NCBI GenBank assembly: GCA_029983575.1
Contig: JASBZE010000038.1
Location: 1 to 15,855, forward strand
Source of the DNA: Peptostreptococcaceae bacterium
Lineage (GTDB): Bacteria; Bacillota; Clostridia; Peptostreptococcales; Peptostreptococcaceae
DNA: 15,855 nt
Reading direction: 5' to 3'
Position 1 is the first letter of the stretch; every line of letters starts with the position of its first letter. Under the pieces are notes generated by a model, which was not told where the DNA came from, searched no databases, and saw only the letters and a program-made list of their open reading frames with translations. Made by a program: the position numbers and the translations under genes. This document shows, in pieces, positions 7,633-15,855 of the stretch.

Positions 7633-8613
7633 TCACCTCTCCTCCGTAAAATCAAGGGTATATCGACCTGTTTTCGAAATTATAGTAACAGTCCTACCAT
7701 CGTTTTTCTCAATCACTATCTTATTGAAAACTGGATCCAAAAGTTCATCCCCAACATTCTTATCCAAAAGGTATGCTGGGTTTACCATAGCTTCATTATG
7801 CTTAATACCTACCATTCCATCTCTTAGCCTAATCAAATAATCAGCGGACTTCTTAAAAAAATTACTGTCATAAGTTCTGTCAGTTTCACTGTCTGCATAA
7901 ATTTCATTTAAATCTGCAACATCCTCTTCTCCCATCCTAGATCCAACAATATCTAGAACAGCATCCAAGAAATTTTTGATAACCTCCTCAGACTCATTAA
8001 AGCAATGATCACCACCGTAAAAAACGGACTCCACGATTAAAAATAATCTATCAAAATCAAAAAATAAATCATCACTGTCTAGAATAAATTCCCTTTTGCT
8101 AGCCTTGAACAATCTATCCAATAGCTTAATCCTAAACTTTTGTAAATTAACAAAATCGACTTTCTGAACCTTGGGATTAAACCTAATAATTTCTTCCTTA
8201 ACCCTAGATAGAGAATCTGTATATTCAGGTTCATCCATCTCTATCATAGATCTATATATCGAGAAAAAAACAAAGGCCTTGAAAACAGAAATATATACTT
8301 TAGACTCACCCATCCATCCAGAAAGATTCTTAGCCAGCTTCAAACACTCCATAAGCCCCGAATCAAATTTTTTATTGGAAATAATAATGGGGATGTACAT
8401 AAAAAAATATGAAAAACCATCTTCTCCTACATCATAATACTTAAAATAAGTAAGTTCGTTTCTTAGTTTTTTATAATCAATAACAACACGTCCCTCATCC
8501 TTTTCATCGACCAGGGATTTTATAATAATCTTCAATATATTATTTACTCTTTCGCTTTTGCTGTTTGTAGCAGCAAAAAAAAGCTGTTTAATATCCTCTT
8601 TTTTAATATCCAT
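7633..8613 (-). CDS. Unrecognised cytoplasmic protein paired with the radical SAM gene
   Basis: I do not recognise this 326-residue protein. It is rich in Asp, Glu, Lys and Phe, has no signal peptide, no convincing membrane segment, no cysteine-rich metal motif and no obvious repeats. It looks mainly helical, with a short beta-rich C-terminus (VTIISKTGRYTLDF). The frame can be extended to a TTG at 8629-8631. However, GGAGG (8619-8623) with a five-base spacer points to the ATG at 8611-8613, giving MDIKKEDIKQ as the N-terminus. It is the first gene after the surface-protein terminator and ends four bases before the radical SAM start codon, so the two are probably one transcript and possibly functional partners (inference). 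A TATAAT at 8643-8648 could be its -10 box, but the matching -35 box is poor. Confidence 0.75.
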   Translation of the reverse strand: MDIKKEDIKQLFFAATNSKSERVNNILKIIIKSLVDEKDEGRVVIDYKKLRNELTYFKYYDVGEDGFSYFFMYIPIIISNKKFDSGLMECLKLAKNLSGWMGESKVYISVFKAFVFFSIYRSMIEMDEPEYTDSLSRVKEEIIRFNPKVQKVDFVNLQKFRIKLLDRLFKASKREFILDSDDLFFDFDRLFLIVESVFYGGDHCFNESEEVIKNFLDAVLDIVGSRMGEEDVADLNEIYADSETDRTYDSNFFKKSADYLIRLRDGMVGIKHNEAMVNPAYLLDKNVGDELLDPVFNKIVIEKNDGRTVTIISKTGRYTLDFTEER

Positions 8614-8658
8614 CTCAACCTCCACAAACAATTATATATAACATTATACCATATATAA

Positions 8659-8707
8659 AAGACCCAAAAGCTCGGGTCCTCATTTGAGTCCTTTGCTCTT
8701 GGGTCTT
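8659..8707. terminator. Strong hairpin terminator after the surface-protein gene
   Basis: On the minus strand AAGACCCAAGAGC (8707-8695) pairs over 13 bp, with one G-U wobble, with GCTTTTGGGTCTT (8671-8659) and runs straight into TTTTATATA. A small CTC-AAAT-GAG hairpin lies in the loop. On the plus strand the same stem is followed by AATTTTTT, so it could act in both directions, although no plus-strand gene is seen. It ends the surface-protein unit about 125 bases after the stop codon. Confidence 0.75.
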
Positions 8708-8833
8708 AATTTTTTGTTGGGATTTTTATCTCACTAATTTTTTAGTAAAGATCTTTTTCAGTTAGATTTATATCTGTCGAGATGCCTTCTCAAAAAATAT
8801 ATTCAAACTGACTTAAATCCTTATATTAACTTA

Positions 8834-9724
8834 CTTGTCTACTTTAATCAACTCTTCAACTACAGAGTCTGGTATTAAAGAAGTACCGCCTATAACTGTA
8901 AGTTTCTTAATCTTTGAGTCTTTTTGTACATAGTTGATAACATCTTTAGAAGCTCCTGAATGTTTCACTAGTAGTATTGGTTGATCTTTTAGACCACCTA
9001 CAGGTGAAATTACAAGTGCGTCTGCAAATACTTCTCCACTAGCTACAAATGCCTCTTCAGACTTGTTGAACTTAGACTTAGCAATTGCTAGAGCAGTTGC
9101 ATATCTATCGTGACCTGCTATCCTTTCAATAGTTCTTGGAAGTTTAGCTTGTGCTTTAGAAGAAACTGTACTGAAACCACCTACTATATAGACTTTGTTT
9201 ATATCTAGGTCTTTAATAGCCTTAGATACTGATTGAGGTACAACGTCTTTCTTAACAAGTAGAATTGGTAAGTTTTCTCTAGCTGCGAAAGGTCCTATAG
9301 CCAAAGCGTCAGGGAAAAGTTCTCCGCTAGCTATAACTGCTGTATTTTTCTTTCCAGTTATACCTATAACTCTTCTTGCCACTGCTTGAGAAGTTGCGTA
9401 TCTATCTCTTCCTGCAATTCTTTCAACGTTCTTGTCTGAGTCAAAAGCCTTCAATTGTTCTCTAACACTGTTAGATACAGAAGTGTCTCCTCCTACGATG
9501 ATCATTTCAGTAGCGCCAAGTCTACGTATTTCATCTTGAACCCTCTTATCTAGGTCGTTTGTTCTAGTAAGAAGTATAGGAGCGTTTAGAACTTTAGAAA
9601 GAACAGATGCAGTCATTGAATCTGGATACAAATCGTGTCTTACGATTATAACTGCCTTAGCATGGTCGAAGTATTTTTGTGAGATTTGAATAGCTGTTTC
9701 TATTCTATCCACACCATGTACTCT
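8834..9724 (-). repeat. Three cell-wall-binding type 2 (CWB2) repeats
   Basis: Three ~98-residue repeats begin at HGVDRIETA (about 9724), ERIAGRDRYATS (about 9424) and ERIAGHDRYATA (about 9127). Each contains a PILL(L/V) motif and an (I/V)GG turn. Three CWB2 copies are the usual complete set for non-covalent anchoring to a secondary wall polymer. The anchor looks intact, so the stop codon upstream is the only visible lesion. Confidence 0.9.
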
Positions 9725-10034
9725 ACCAGGAGTAGGTTTTACTGGTTTTTCAGGTTCTACATAGCTTCCACCTGAGCCTCCGCTTGATGGAGTGCTAGGC
9801 TTTTTAACTGTTACTTCTTTAGAAGCTGGTGCTTTACCGTCTTCAGTTTGAGTTACAGTTATCTTATCTCCATTTTTAAGTGGTTTGTCTTTTGGAACGT
9901 CTACTGACCACTTACCATCATTACCTACAGTTGTTTTTAATACAGTTCCATCAGGAAGTTTAACTTCGATTGCAGCACCTGGTACGCCAGTTCCTTTTAT
10001 CTTATCATCACCTGGTTTTACTGAATCTACTTGT

Positions 10035-10917
10035 GGTTCTTTAGTAGCTTCTTTAGCTTTAACTGTCTTTGTAGGTTCCAATGTTACAGGAGCTTTTCCT
10101 TCTTCTGTGACTATAGCTGTACCATCATCTTTTACTTCAATTGTAAGTGTCTTTCCTTTGTTTGCTTTTTCAATTGCCTTTTTAACTGCTTCTTTTTCTT
10201 TTTCGGTTAATGCTTTTGGAACATTAACAGCTGTTACAGCTGGATCGGCTACTTTAGTTTTTTCGATAATAGTATCTTCTGGAGTCATAATTAAAGGAGT
10301 TTTTCCTTCTTCTTTAACTGTTACTTCACCATTATCCGCTACAGTTATTTGATCATCTGTTAATTTTAGATCTGGGTTTGCATCTTTTACTGCTTTTTTA
10401 ACTGCTGCTTTTTCGTCATCAGTTAATGCTTTTGGATTTGCAACTGGAGTTTTTTCTGGTTTGTTAGCTACTGTAGCTGTTTCAGAAGTAATGGTTTGAG
10501 TTGGTTCTAGTTTTCCAGTCTTTCCATCTTTTACTACTCTTACTGCTCCGTCATTTGCTACAGTTATTTGATCGTCTGTTAAGTTTAGATCTGTATTTGC
10601 ATCTTTTACTGCATTTTTAACTGCTGTTTTTTCGTCATCATTTAAGTTTGATGGATCTTTTACTGATACTTTATTAGTAGGTGCCTTAAGTTCTAGAGTC
10701 TTATCCGCTTCTTTTTCTACTAGATCAGATATTTGAAGTTCTGTTGGTGTCTTACCAGGAGCTGTTACTATTACTTTTCCGTCTTTGATTTCATAAGTTG
10801 TTCCTTCTGGTAAATTAATATTTGCTTCTTTTACTGCTGCTAGTATTTTTTCTTCATCGTCTTGTGTTATGTTAGCTGGATCTGCTACTTTTACTTTGTC
10901 TGCTGGCGCTTTTGCAT
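10035..10917 (-). repeat. Four tandem ~73-residue surface modules
   Basis: The copies begin near 10917, 10695, 10465 and 10240 (reading leftwards). The shared pattern is a short beta segment with a DP or NP turn, then LTDDEK-AVK-AVK-AN-DL, then a beta hairpin with D/N-G-V and a GKTP turn. Copies 2 and 3 are offset by exactly 219 bases; over 10341-10426 against 10560-10645 they match at 79 of 86 bases. I cannot put a confident family name on the module; similar units occur in large surface proteins of Gram-positive cocci (from memory). Confidence 0.75.
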
Positions 10918-13468
10918 TTGTTGCTTCTTGCGCTGCTTTTTCTACTGTAGCTTCTTTTGCTTCTGAATCAGCCTTGTTTTCAGCTTTCGCTGTTACTGAT
11001 ACTTTATCGCCTTCTGCTAATTTTACACCTTCTGGTACTGCTACTTCGTATTTTCCATTATTTCCAGCTTTTGCAGTTGCTGTTTTGGCTTCTTCTCCTT
11101 CTTTTGCTGGGAAGGTTACTGTTACTGTTGAGCCTGCTTCTGCTGTTCCTGTTACTTTTGTTGCTCCAGCTTCTACCTTATCTACTTCTGGTGTTGCTGT
11201 CTTATCAGTTACTTTATCTTGATAAGTTGCAGTATAAGTTGCGTTATCTGCAATTGCTGTATCAGTATTTGGAACTTCAGGACTCCAAGCTTTGAATTCT
11301 TTTGATTCTTCATTTGGAACTGCTTTTACCTTTGTAAACTTAGCTTGTACATCTGCATCATTGTATTTAGTTCCTTCTTTTACATCATAAGCAATTTTTT
11401 GTTGTTTTTGAGCTTCTTCTGATGCTCTAGCCATTCTTGCTGCTGGCTCATTTTGTTTATCTTCGTTAATAACAATGTGACCGTCTTTTGTTGCGTCAAA
11501 GATAACTCTTACATATCCAGATTTCTTATCTGTACTATCAGGATCTTTTACTTCAACTATCTTTTCTTCAGCTTTTGCAATAAGAAGATGTGATCTTTGA
11601 TCCATCTTAGCATCAGTACTTGTTATTTCTTGGTCGTTTTCAAACCATTTTGCAGTTGTTGGATCTACATTTATTTTTTCAATTAATTCACTGTATTTTG
11701 TATCAACGCCTTCTCTTACATCAAATGCTGCTATCGGTCTACCATTTGTACCATTAGGAAGTTGTGCTCCATCTTTTCCTGTTAGAGTAACTCCTTCTTC
11801 TGATGTTAGATAAACTCTGTAGAATCCTTTAGCTGGATTTGGATTTTTTGATGGTTCTGCAATTGGAATAATCTTTTCTGTGCTTTCAACTTGTAAAACA
11901 ACTTCCTTTACTGAACTTGTAATTGTTGTATTATTCCAAGCTGGGCTTGACACCTTAGTATTTGCTTTATTTTCGTCTAATACTTCATATCTTGGAACTT
12001 TGATACCAAATATTCCGGCGTCTTCTAGTTTTATTCCTACTTCTGGAATAGATGCTGTTCTTAGATATTGAGTGTATTCTTTTAGTTTTTGATCTTGTTC
12101 TCCAGCTTTATCACTTGCAACAAGAAGAGTTGATTTACTATCCTTATCAGCTTTAAATGTCAAAGCTTGATATTCACCTTTCTTATCTTGTGGAAGATCA
12201 TTAAATTGTGCAGCTGTTAATACATTTCCATAAACTTTCTTATCCGCTTCAAGAGTAGATTGATTTCCAAACTTATCTTCAAACGTAATGCTATATTTAC
12301 CGTCATATCTTAAAGTAAATGGTCCTTCGATTGTTGCAGTCTTAGGATCACTGTCTTTAAATAAAACTTTTGTTGAGTTTAATCCAACACTACCAACTAC
12401 GATAACTGGAGTGCTTTCTTCAGTTAGTGTAAATGGATCTGATTTATAGCTATCTCCAACATTACCAGTAATTTCTGGAAGTGTTCCTTGAGGTCCAACT
12501 GTATCAAGTGTTACTGATCTCTTAGATGGATTTCCATCTTTTGAAGTAGCTTCAGTTTTTGCAACATCTTTTGTAGATGTCTTATCTTTTCCAGGTTCTT
12601 GTACTTCAACAAAATATTCTTTTCCATTTTGATCTGCATTTTTGTCAATTTCAAAGATGATTAAACCATCTTTTTCTTTAACTGGTCCTGCAACTACTGT
12701 TCCATCTTTATCAACAAGTGTATATTCAGCATTTTTATTTGCTGTTGGTGATTTTACTCCATTTATTTCTTTTGAAGCTGGAAGTGCAGTTACCTTAGCT
12801 TTAGCTGGGTCTTCACTCTTAACTTGTTTAATGTCTGTTGGAAGTTTTGACTTATTATCTTTTACTTCCATTGTATATATAGAAGATTTTGCATCACCTT
12901 TTACAGACTCTGCTGTAAATGTGTCTTTTTCCTTCAAGCCTTCAGTTGTTGTAAGCTTTAAGTTTGTAGGAGTTGAAGTAGGATCAACTGCAAGTCCTCT
13001 TGGAAGATTTTCTCCTTCAAGCGCCCAACCAGTGCCTTCAGTGTATTTTGCCTTAAATGAAGTTGCTGGGTCTTGTCCTTCAGCTTTAAAAGTAAAGTCA
13101 ATTTCTCCCACTGGTTTATCTATTACTATATTTACATTTGTTGCATCAGTCTTCGCTTGATCTATAACTGGAGTTGGAAGTTCAGTCTTTGTATTTGTTG
13201 CTGTAAGTTCGTAACCAGTTATATCAAGATTATCTTGAGCTTCACTTTTATCTTTTGTCAAAAGCTTTCTAGTTGTTGCTGATGTAAATGCATCAACACC
13301 GCCAGCTTTTTTAGTTAGTGCAATTGATTGTTCCTTATGAGGCTCTTTATCTGTAATATTGATGCCATATTTTGTAAAGTCTGATATACCAGCTTTATAT
13401 GCCTCTTCCATTTCTTTATTTTGAAGTTCAACAGCTACATAAGTGTATCTTCTTGCATCTTTATCATA

Positions 13469-13471
13469 TTA
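13469..13471 (-). other. In-frame TAA interrupting the surface-protein gene
   Basis: The codon series reads CTT CCA TAA TAT GAT AAA. Both sides share one reading frame: 19 sense codons separate the TAA from the ATG of the downstream frame. The stop falls inside a Cna-B-like domain, between WKNLP and YDKDARRYTYVAVE, where related domains read NLP-x-YD. One base change would restore Gln, Lys or Glu. Confidence 0.92.
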
Positions 13472-15499
13472 TGGAAGATTTTTCCATACCATGTCACTTC
13501 CATCATAAGTCTTAATTGGTGCTATATTTTCTGGAACTGGCGTAAATGTTGCATTCCTATTTATTGTAGGGCCATTTGCCTTTGTAAGAGCGACTCTATA
13601 CATAAGACCAAATTTAACATCCTTATAGTCATCTCCATTTGCACCGGACCATTTTTTCTTAACTGTTACAGTAAATGGATCTTTCCAAACTGCATAAAGA
13701 TCTTTTGTTTCGCCAACTGTAAATTTGCTTCCGTCTGTAATATATTTTTCTGCTTCCTTATCTGGTGCAGTTGCATCTTTATTAGTTGACCAACCAACAA
13801 ATGACTTACCAGTTTTTGAGATGTTTTGATAATCTTCTCTATCTCTCATAACAGGAAGAGTTACTTTGCCTTCAGTATCTTTATCAAGATTTACTCTTTC
13901 AACAGCTTCTGCTTTTTCTTTTCCATCTTTGTCAAGATCGTCTGGTCCATTCCTGTGAAGATTTAATTTTGGAAGTGGATTTGCTACAAATGAGTCAGCA
14001 TCTACTATTACACCATTTATTACAAGTTGTACTGAATAAGTTACCCTTGCATCAAGATTTTCAGGAACTTTGAAAGTTATAGCATCAGCATCCTTTTTGT
14101 TTGTAACAACTTTAGTTTGTCCCTTAATTTCATTACCTTCTTGGTCAATCCATTTGATCTCAGTATTATTTCCTTTAAGGAAGTTTGAATTTACTTTAAT
14201 TGTTGCTGTATCTCCAGGGCTTGCAACCAAATCTGAAACATTATAATTTGTAATATCAATTGTAGATTCAAATGGACTATTTACAAGCGCATTTTTAACC
14301 ATATATAGACCGCCATTAGCTGTTGTAATTGATCCGCCATGGATAAATTCATCTGGATTGTGGAATAGTGGTGCAGGGAATCCATTAATACTTGGTAGCA
14401 CTTCGTTATCTTCTCCACGAACTACAAATTGATATAAATAATTTTGATCTATTCTAGTAGAAAACTGTGCAGCATATCCTGAATCATTATCTTTCATCAT
14501 TTTTACAGGAGTTACTACTGTTTCTACATATTCTGGATGATCTTTAACTAAAGTTCCAAAATAATTAATTCTCTCTCTTACTGTAGCTTTTTTATTAGCT
14601 TTTTCCCAAGCTTGAGCTACCTTAATACCTTCTGGTTTAAGCATCATATTTACGACTCTTATTCCTGTTTTATAATCTGCTTTTTCTTGCTTTACATTTT
14701 CTTCTCCAATATCTACAGGAAAGGCCATATCAGTAGACTTTGTTTCCCACCAAACTCGTCCAGAAAGTAGCTTTTCAGGTCTTCCAAATAATCCTTTGTC
14801 GAAATTATCTTGGTATGGTGCATTTTTGATTAATTTTGTATAATCATCGCCTGGTTTTTCATATACAAAAACACCAGTCTTTGTAAAGTGAGCATCTGCA
14901 ACCATAAATGTTCCTGCAGAGTTTTGATCTGCTTTATAAAAACCTACTTGTCCACCATGAGCTTGTCTAGCTGTAACATACTCATTTCCACTTTCAGATG
15001 TTTGACCTGGAGCTAACCAAAGTCTATATCTTTGTCTAGTTGTTTGGTATGCAAGTTTATGAAGCTTACCATTACCATCTTTAAAGCTTAGCTTCTTATC
15101 ATCAAATGAATACCAACCTGTTCCACCTTTTCCATTTTTTGGTGTTTGTGTAAAAGCTTCATAAACAGGACTCACTGCTCCATCTGAATCCATCCATTGG
15201 AAACGAATTTTCATACCATCTTTTAAAGGCTTTTCATTTCCAACTGTTCCGAAGCTTCCTCCGAACATTTCATAAGCTCTACCATGCACACCTCTAAATC
15301 TTACAGCTGCAGTGTCATCAGCATCGTTTATTACCTGATGTGCATTAATTACAAGTCTACCTCTTTCATCTCTAGTCCCTTCCGTTGTGGCTGGTTCAGT
15401 ACTTCCCGCGGCAAAAGACCCACCCGGAACCATCGTCAACGCCATAAATAGAGATAGAAATACTGATATTACTCTGTTTCTAAAACTACCTTTCTCCAT
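13469..15499 (-). CDS. N-terminal secreted part of interrupted surface adhesin
   Basis: This 676-residue fragment begins with a classical signal peptide: MEKGSFRNR, a hydrophobic stretch VISVFLSLFMALTMV, and a likely cleavage after GSFA near residue 30. Residues of about 45-400 form a large unrecognised extracellular region rich in Gly, Trp and Tyr. An Ig-like segment follows (about 410-510), then an InlB B-type repeat (539-607, GWSTNKD and LYAVW), then the first two-thirds of a Cna-B-like domain (608-676) cut off by TAA. The start is fixed by AAAGGAG with a six-base spacer before ATG at 15497-15499. Without the downstream half the product has no CWB2 anchor, so it would be released rather than retained (inference). 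The intact gene would encode about 2222 residues. Confidence 0.9.
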   Translation of the reverse strand: MEKGSFRNRVISVFLSLFMALTMVPGGSFAAGSTEPATTEGTRDERGRLVINAHQVINDADDTAAVRFRGVHGRAYEMFGGSFGTVGNEKPLKDGMKIRFQWMDSDGAVSPVYEAFTQTPKNGKGGTGWYSFDDKKLSFKDGNGKLHKLAYQTTRQRYRLWLAPGQTSESGNEYVTARQAHGGQVGFYKADQNSAGTFMVADAHFTKTGVFVYEKPGDDYTKLIKNAPYQDNFDKGLFGRPEKLLSGRVWWETKSTDMAFPVDIGEENVKQEKADYKTGIRVVNMMLKPEGIKVAQAWEKANKKATVRERINYFGTLVKDHPEYVETVVTPVKMMKDNDSGYAAQFSTRIDQNYLYQFVVRGEDNEVLPSINGFPAPLFHNPDEFIHGGSITTANGGLYMVKNALVNSPFESTIDITNYNVSDLVASPGDTATIKVNSNFLKGNNTEIKWIDQEGNEIKGQTKVVTNKKDADAITFKVPENLDARVTYSVQLVINGVIVDADSFVANPLPKLNLHRNGPDDLDKDGKEKAEAVERVNLDKDTEGKVTLPVMRDREDYQNISKTGKSFVGWSTNKDATAPDKEAEKYITDGSKFTVGETKDLYAVWKDPFTVTVKKKWSGANGDDYKDVKFGLMYRVALTKANGPTINRNATFTPVPENIAPIKTYDGSDMVWKNLP

Positions 15500-15505
15500 A
15501 ACTTT

Positions 15506-15512
15506 CTCCTTT
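15506..15512 (-). promoter_or_regulatory. Ribosome binding site of the surface-protein gene
   Basis: AAAGGAG on the minus strand lies six bases before the ATG at 15497-15499 and fixes the start of the signal peptide. Confidence 0.8.
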
Positions 15513-15855
15513 CGAAATATGGGATATTCGTTTTTAGTTCGTCAACCTTTAAAGTTGACTGTCCCAGGATAGTATAATATTACATCCCAAGAACTTGTTT
15601 ACTTAGTCCTAATTTATAACTTATACCTCAACAAGGTCGAAATCCATATGTATAATTATCCTCATCAGAAAATTACATTTGTATGTATTTTATAATGATT
15701 AAATTACAATATTAAATTTCTATCCATCCATTGTCTATTGATATAAGCTAAACACCACCTCCTTAAAGTATAAAAACATAAAACAACATCATACAAAGAT
15801 TTTGCTTAATTGATACAATTCACACAAATTTAGGTGTAGGTATAATAAAATATGG
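15513..15855 (-). promoter_or_regulatory. AT-rich upstream region of the surface gene with a candidate distal promoter
   Basis: No gene is supported in this stretch. On the minus strand TTGTAT (15791-15796) and TATACT (15767-15772) are 18 bases apart and could form a promoter. That would give a leader of about 260 bases, which is long but not unusual for surface-layer-type genes. Directly after it comes AAGGAGGTG (15756-15764), a full match to the 16S anti-Shine-Dalgarno tail, yet only a six-codon GTG frame (15755-15735) follows. The promoter and this site overlap the same start region, so they may not both be functional. Confidence 0.3.
15541..15559. promoter_or_regulatory. Near-perfect palindrome in the surface-gene leader
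   Basis: GTCAAC (15541-15546) and GTTGAC (15554-15559) flank CTTTAAA; ignoring one unpaired C the arms extend to nine bases. It lies about 40 bases upstream of the ATG and just downstream of a minus-strand TATACT (15571-15576) that could be a -10 box with a poor -35. It could be an operator or a 5' hairpin. Confidence 0.35.

Larger units (their letters stand above)
8831..13411 (-). pseudogene. C-terminal part of interrupted surface adhesin (Ig-like, ~73-aa repeats, CWB2 anchor)
   Basis: This 1526-residue frame is the in-frame continuation of the upstream fragment beyond a TAA codon. Its first ATG (13409-13411) has no ribosome site and no signal peptide, so by itself it should not be exported. 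Rough architecture: end of the Cna-B-like domain (1-60); Ig-like regions, including one near 300-395; two related segments with Tyr-Val-Arg beta strands (about 530-735) resembling InlB/SHIRT-type modules; an Ig-like domain (739-829); four ~73-residue modules (832-1124); a second Ig-like domain (1124-1204); a Gly/Ser/Pro linker; and three CWB2 repeats starting near 1230, 1330 and 1429. Each CWB2 repeat carries PILL, matching the ILL motif that in Clostridioides difficile binds an anionic wall polymer. There is no LPxTG motif. Function is probably adhesion or surface-layer decoration (inference from architecture). Confidence 0.88.

Noticed and set aside
9885..13282. Several plus-strand frames opposite the adhesin gene
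   Set aside because: They are antisense shadows of low-complexity, repeat-rich coding DNA: long runs of Ser, Phe, Leu and Val, no ribosome sites and no family resemblance. The minus strand reads as clear domains.
13412..13468. Frameshift between two adjacent genes as the explanation of the split adhesin
   Set aside because: The 57 bases between the TAA and the downstream ATG are 19 sense codons in the same frame, so the lesion is a nonsense codon and not a shift.
15555..15578. Plus-strand promoter TTGACT with TATAAT
   Set aside because: The spacing is only 12 bases and no plus-strand gene follows.

Overview
This is a low-GC window in which every gene reads on the minus strand. Codon use, gene families and surface-protein architecture suggest an anaerobic Firmicute, most likely a Peptoniphilaceae-type (Tissierellia) Gram-positive coccus such as Peptoniphilus or Anaerococcus. 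That assignment is inference from family resemblance; no rRNA marker is present.

Layout in transcription order, right to left. At 15499-8831 lies one very large surface-protein gene. It has a signal peptide, a long N-terminal region, an InlB-type repeat, a Cna-B-like domain, Ig-like domains, four copies of a ~73-residue module and three C-terminal cell-wall-binding type 2 (CWB2) repeats. It is interrupted by a single in-frame TAA at 13469-13471 that falls inside the Cna-B-like domain. A strong hairpin terminator at 8659-8707 closes this unit. Next come an unrecognised 326-residue protein gene (8613-7633), a B12-binding/radical SAM DUF4080-type protein with a probable TTG start (7628-5751), and a TPR-repeat protein (5679-4531).

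The left third is a tetrahydrofolate one-carbon block. fhs (formate-THF ligase, 4413-2740) has its own promoter and probable terminator. fchA (2460-1834), folD (1780-899) and a HisJ-type PHP phosphatase (909-103) form a tight operon. This operon has a near-consensus promoter at 2508-2536, a perfect palindrome at the likely transcription start, and three imperfect 30-bp direct repeats upstream of the -35 box. Fhs, FchA and FolD together interconvert formate, 10-formyl-THF, 5,10-methenyl-THF and 5,10-methylene-THF. The PHP gene overlaps the end of folD and looks shortened at its C-terminus, next to an inverted-repeat element at the left edge.

Most notable points: the nonsense codon that separates the secretion signal from the wall anchor of the adhesin; the internally repetitive, recombination-prone module in the same gene; the tandem 30-bp repeats ahead of fchA; a FolD lacking the usual QLPLP glutamine beside a separate cyclohydrolase-type protein; and the unknown protein paired with the B12 radical SAM gene. 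I found no tRNA, rRNA, CRISPR array or complete insertion sequence.
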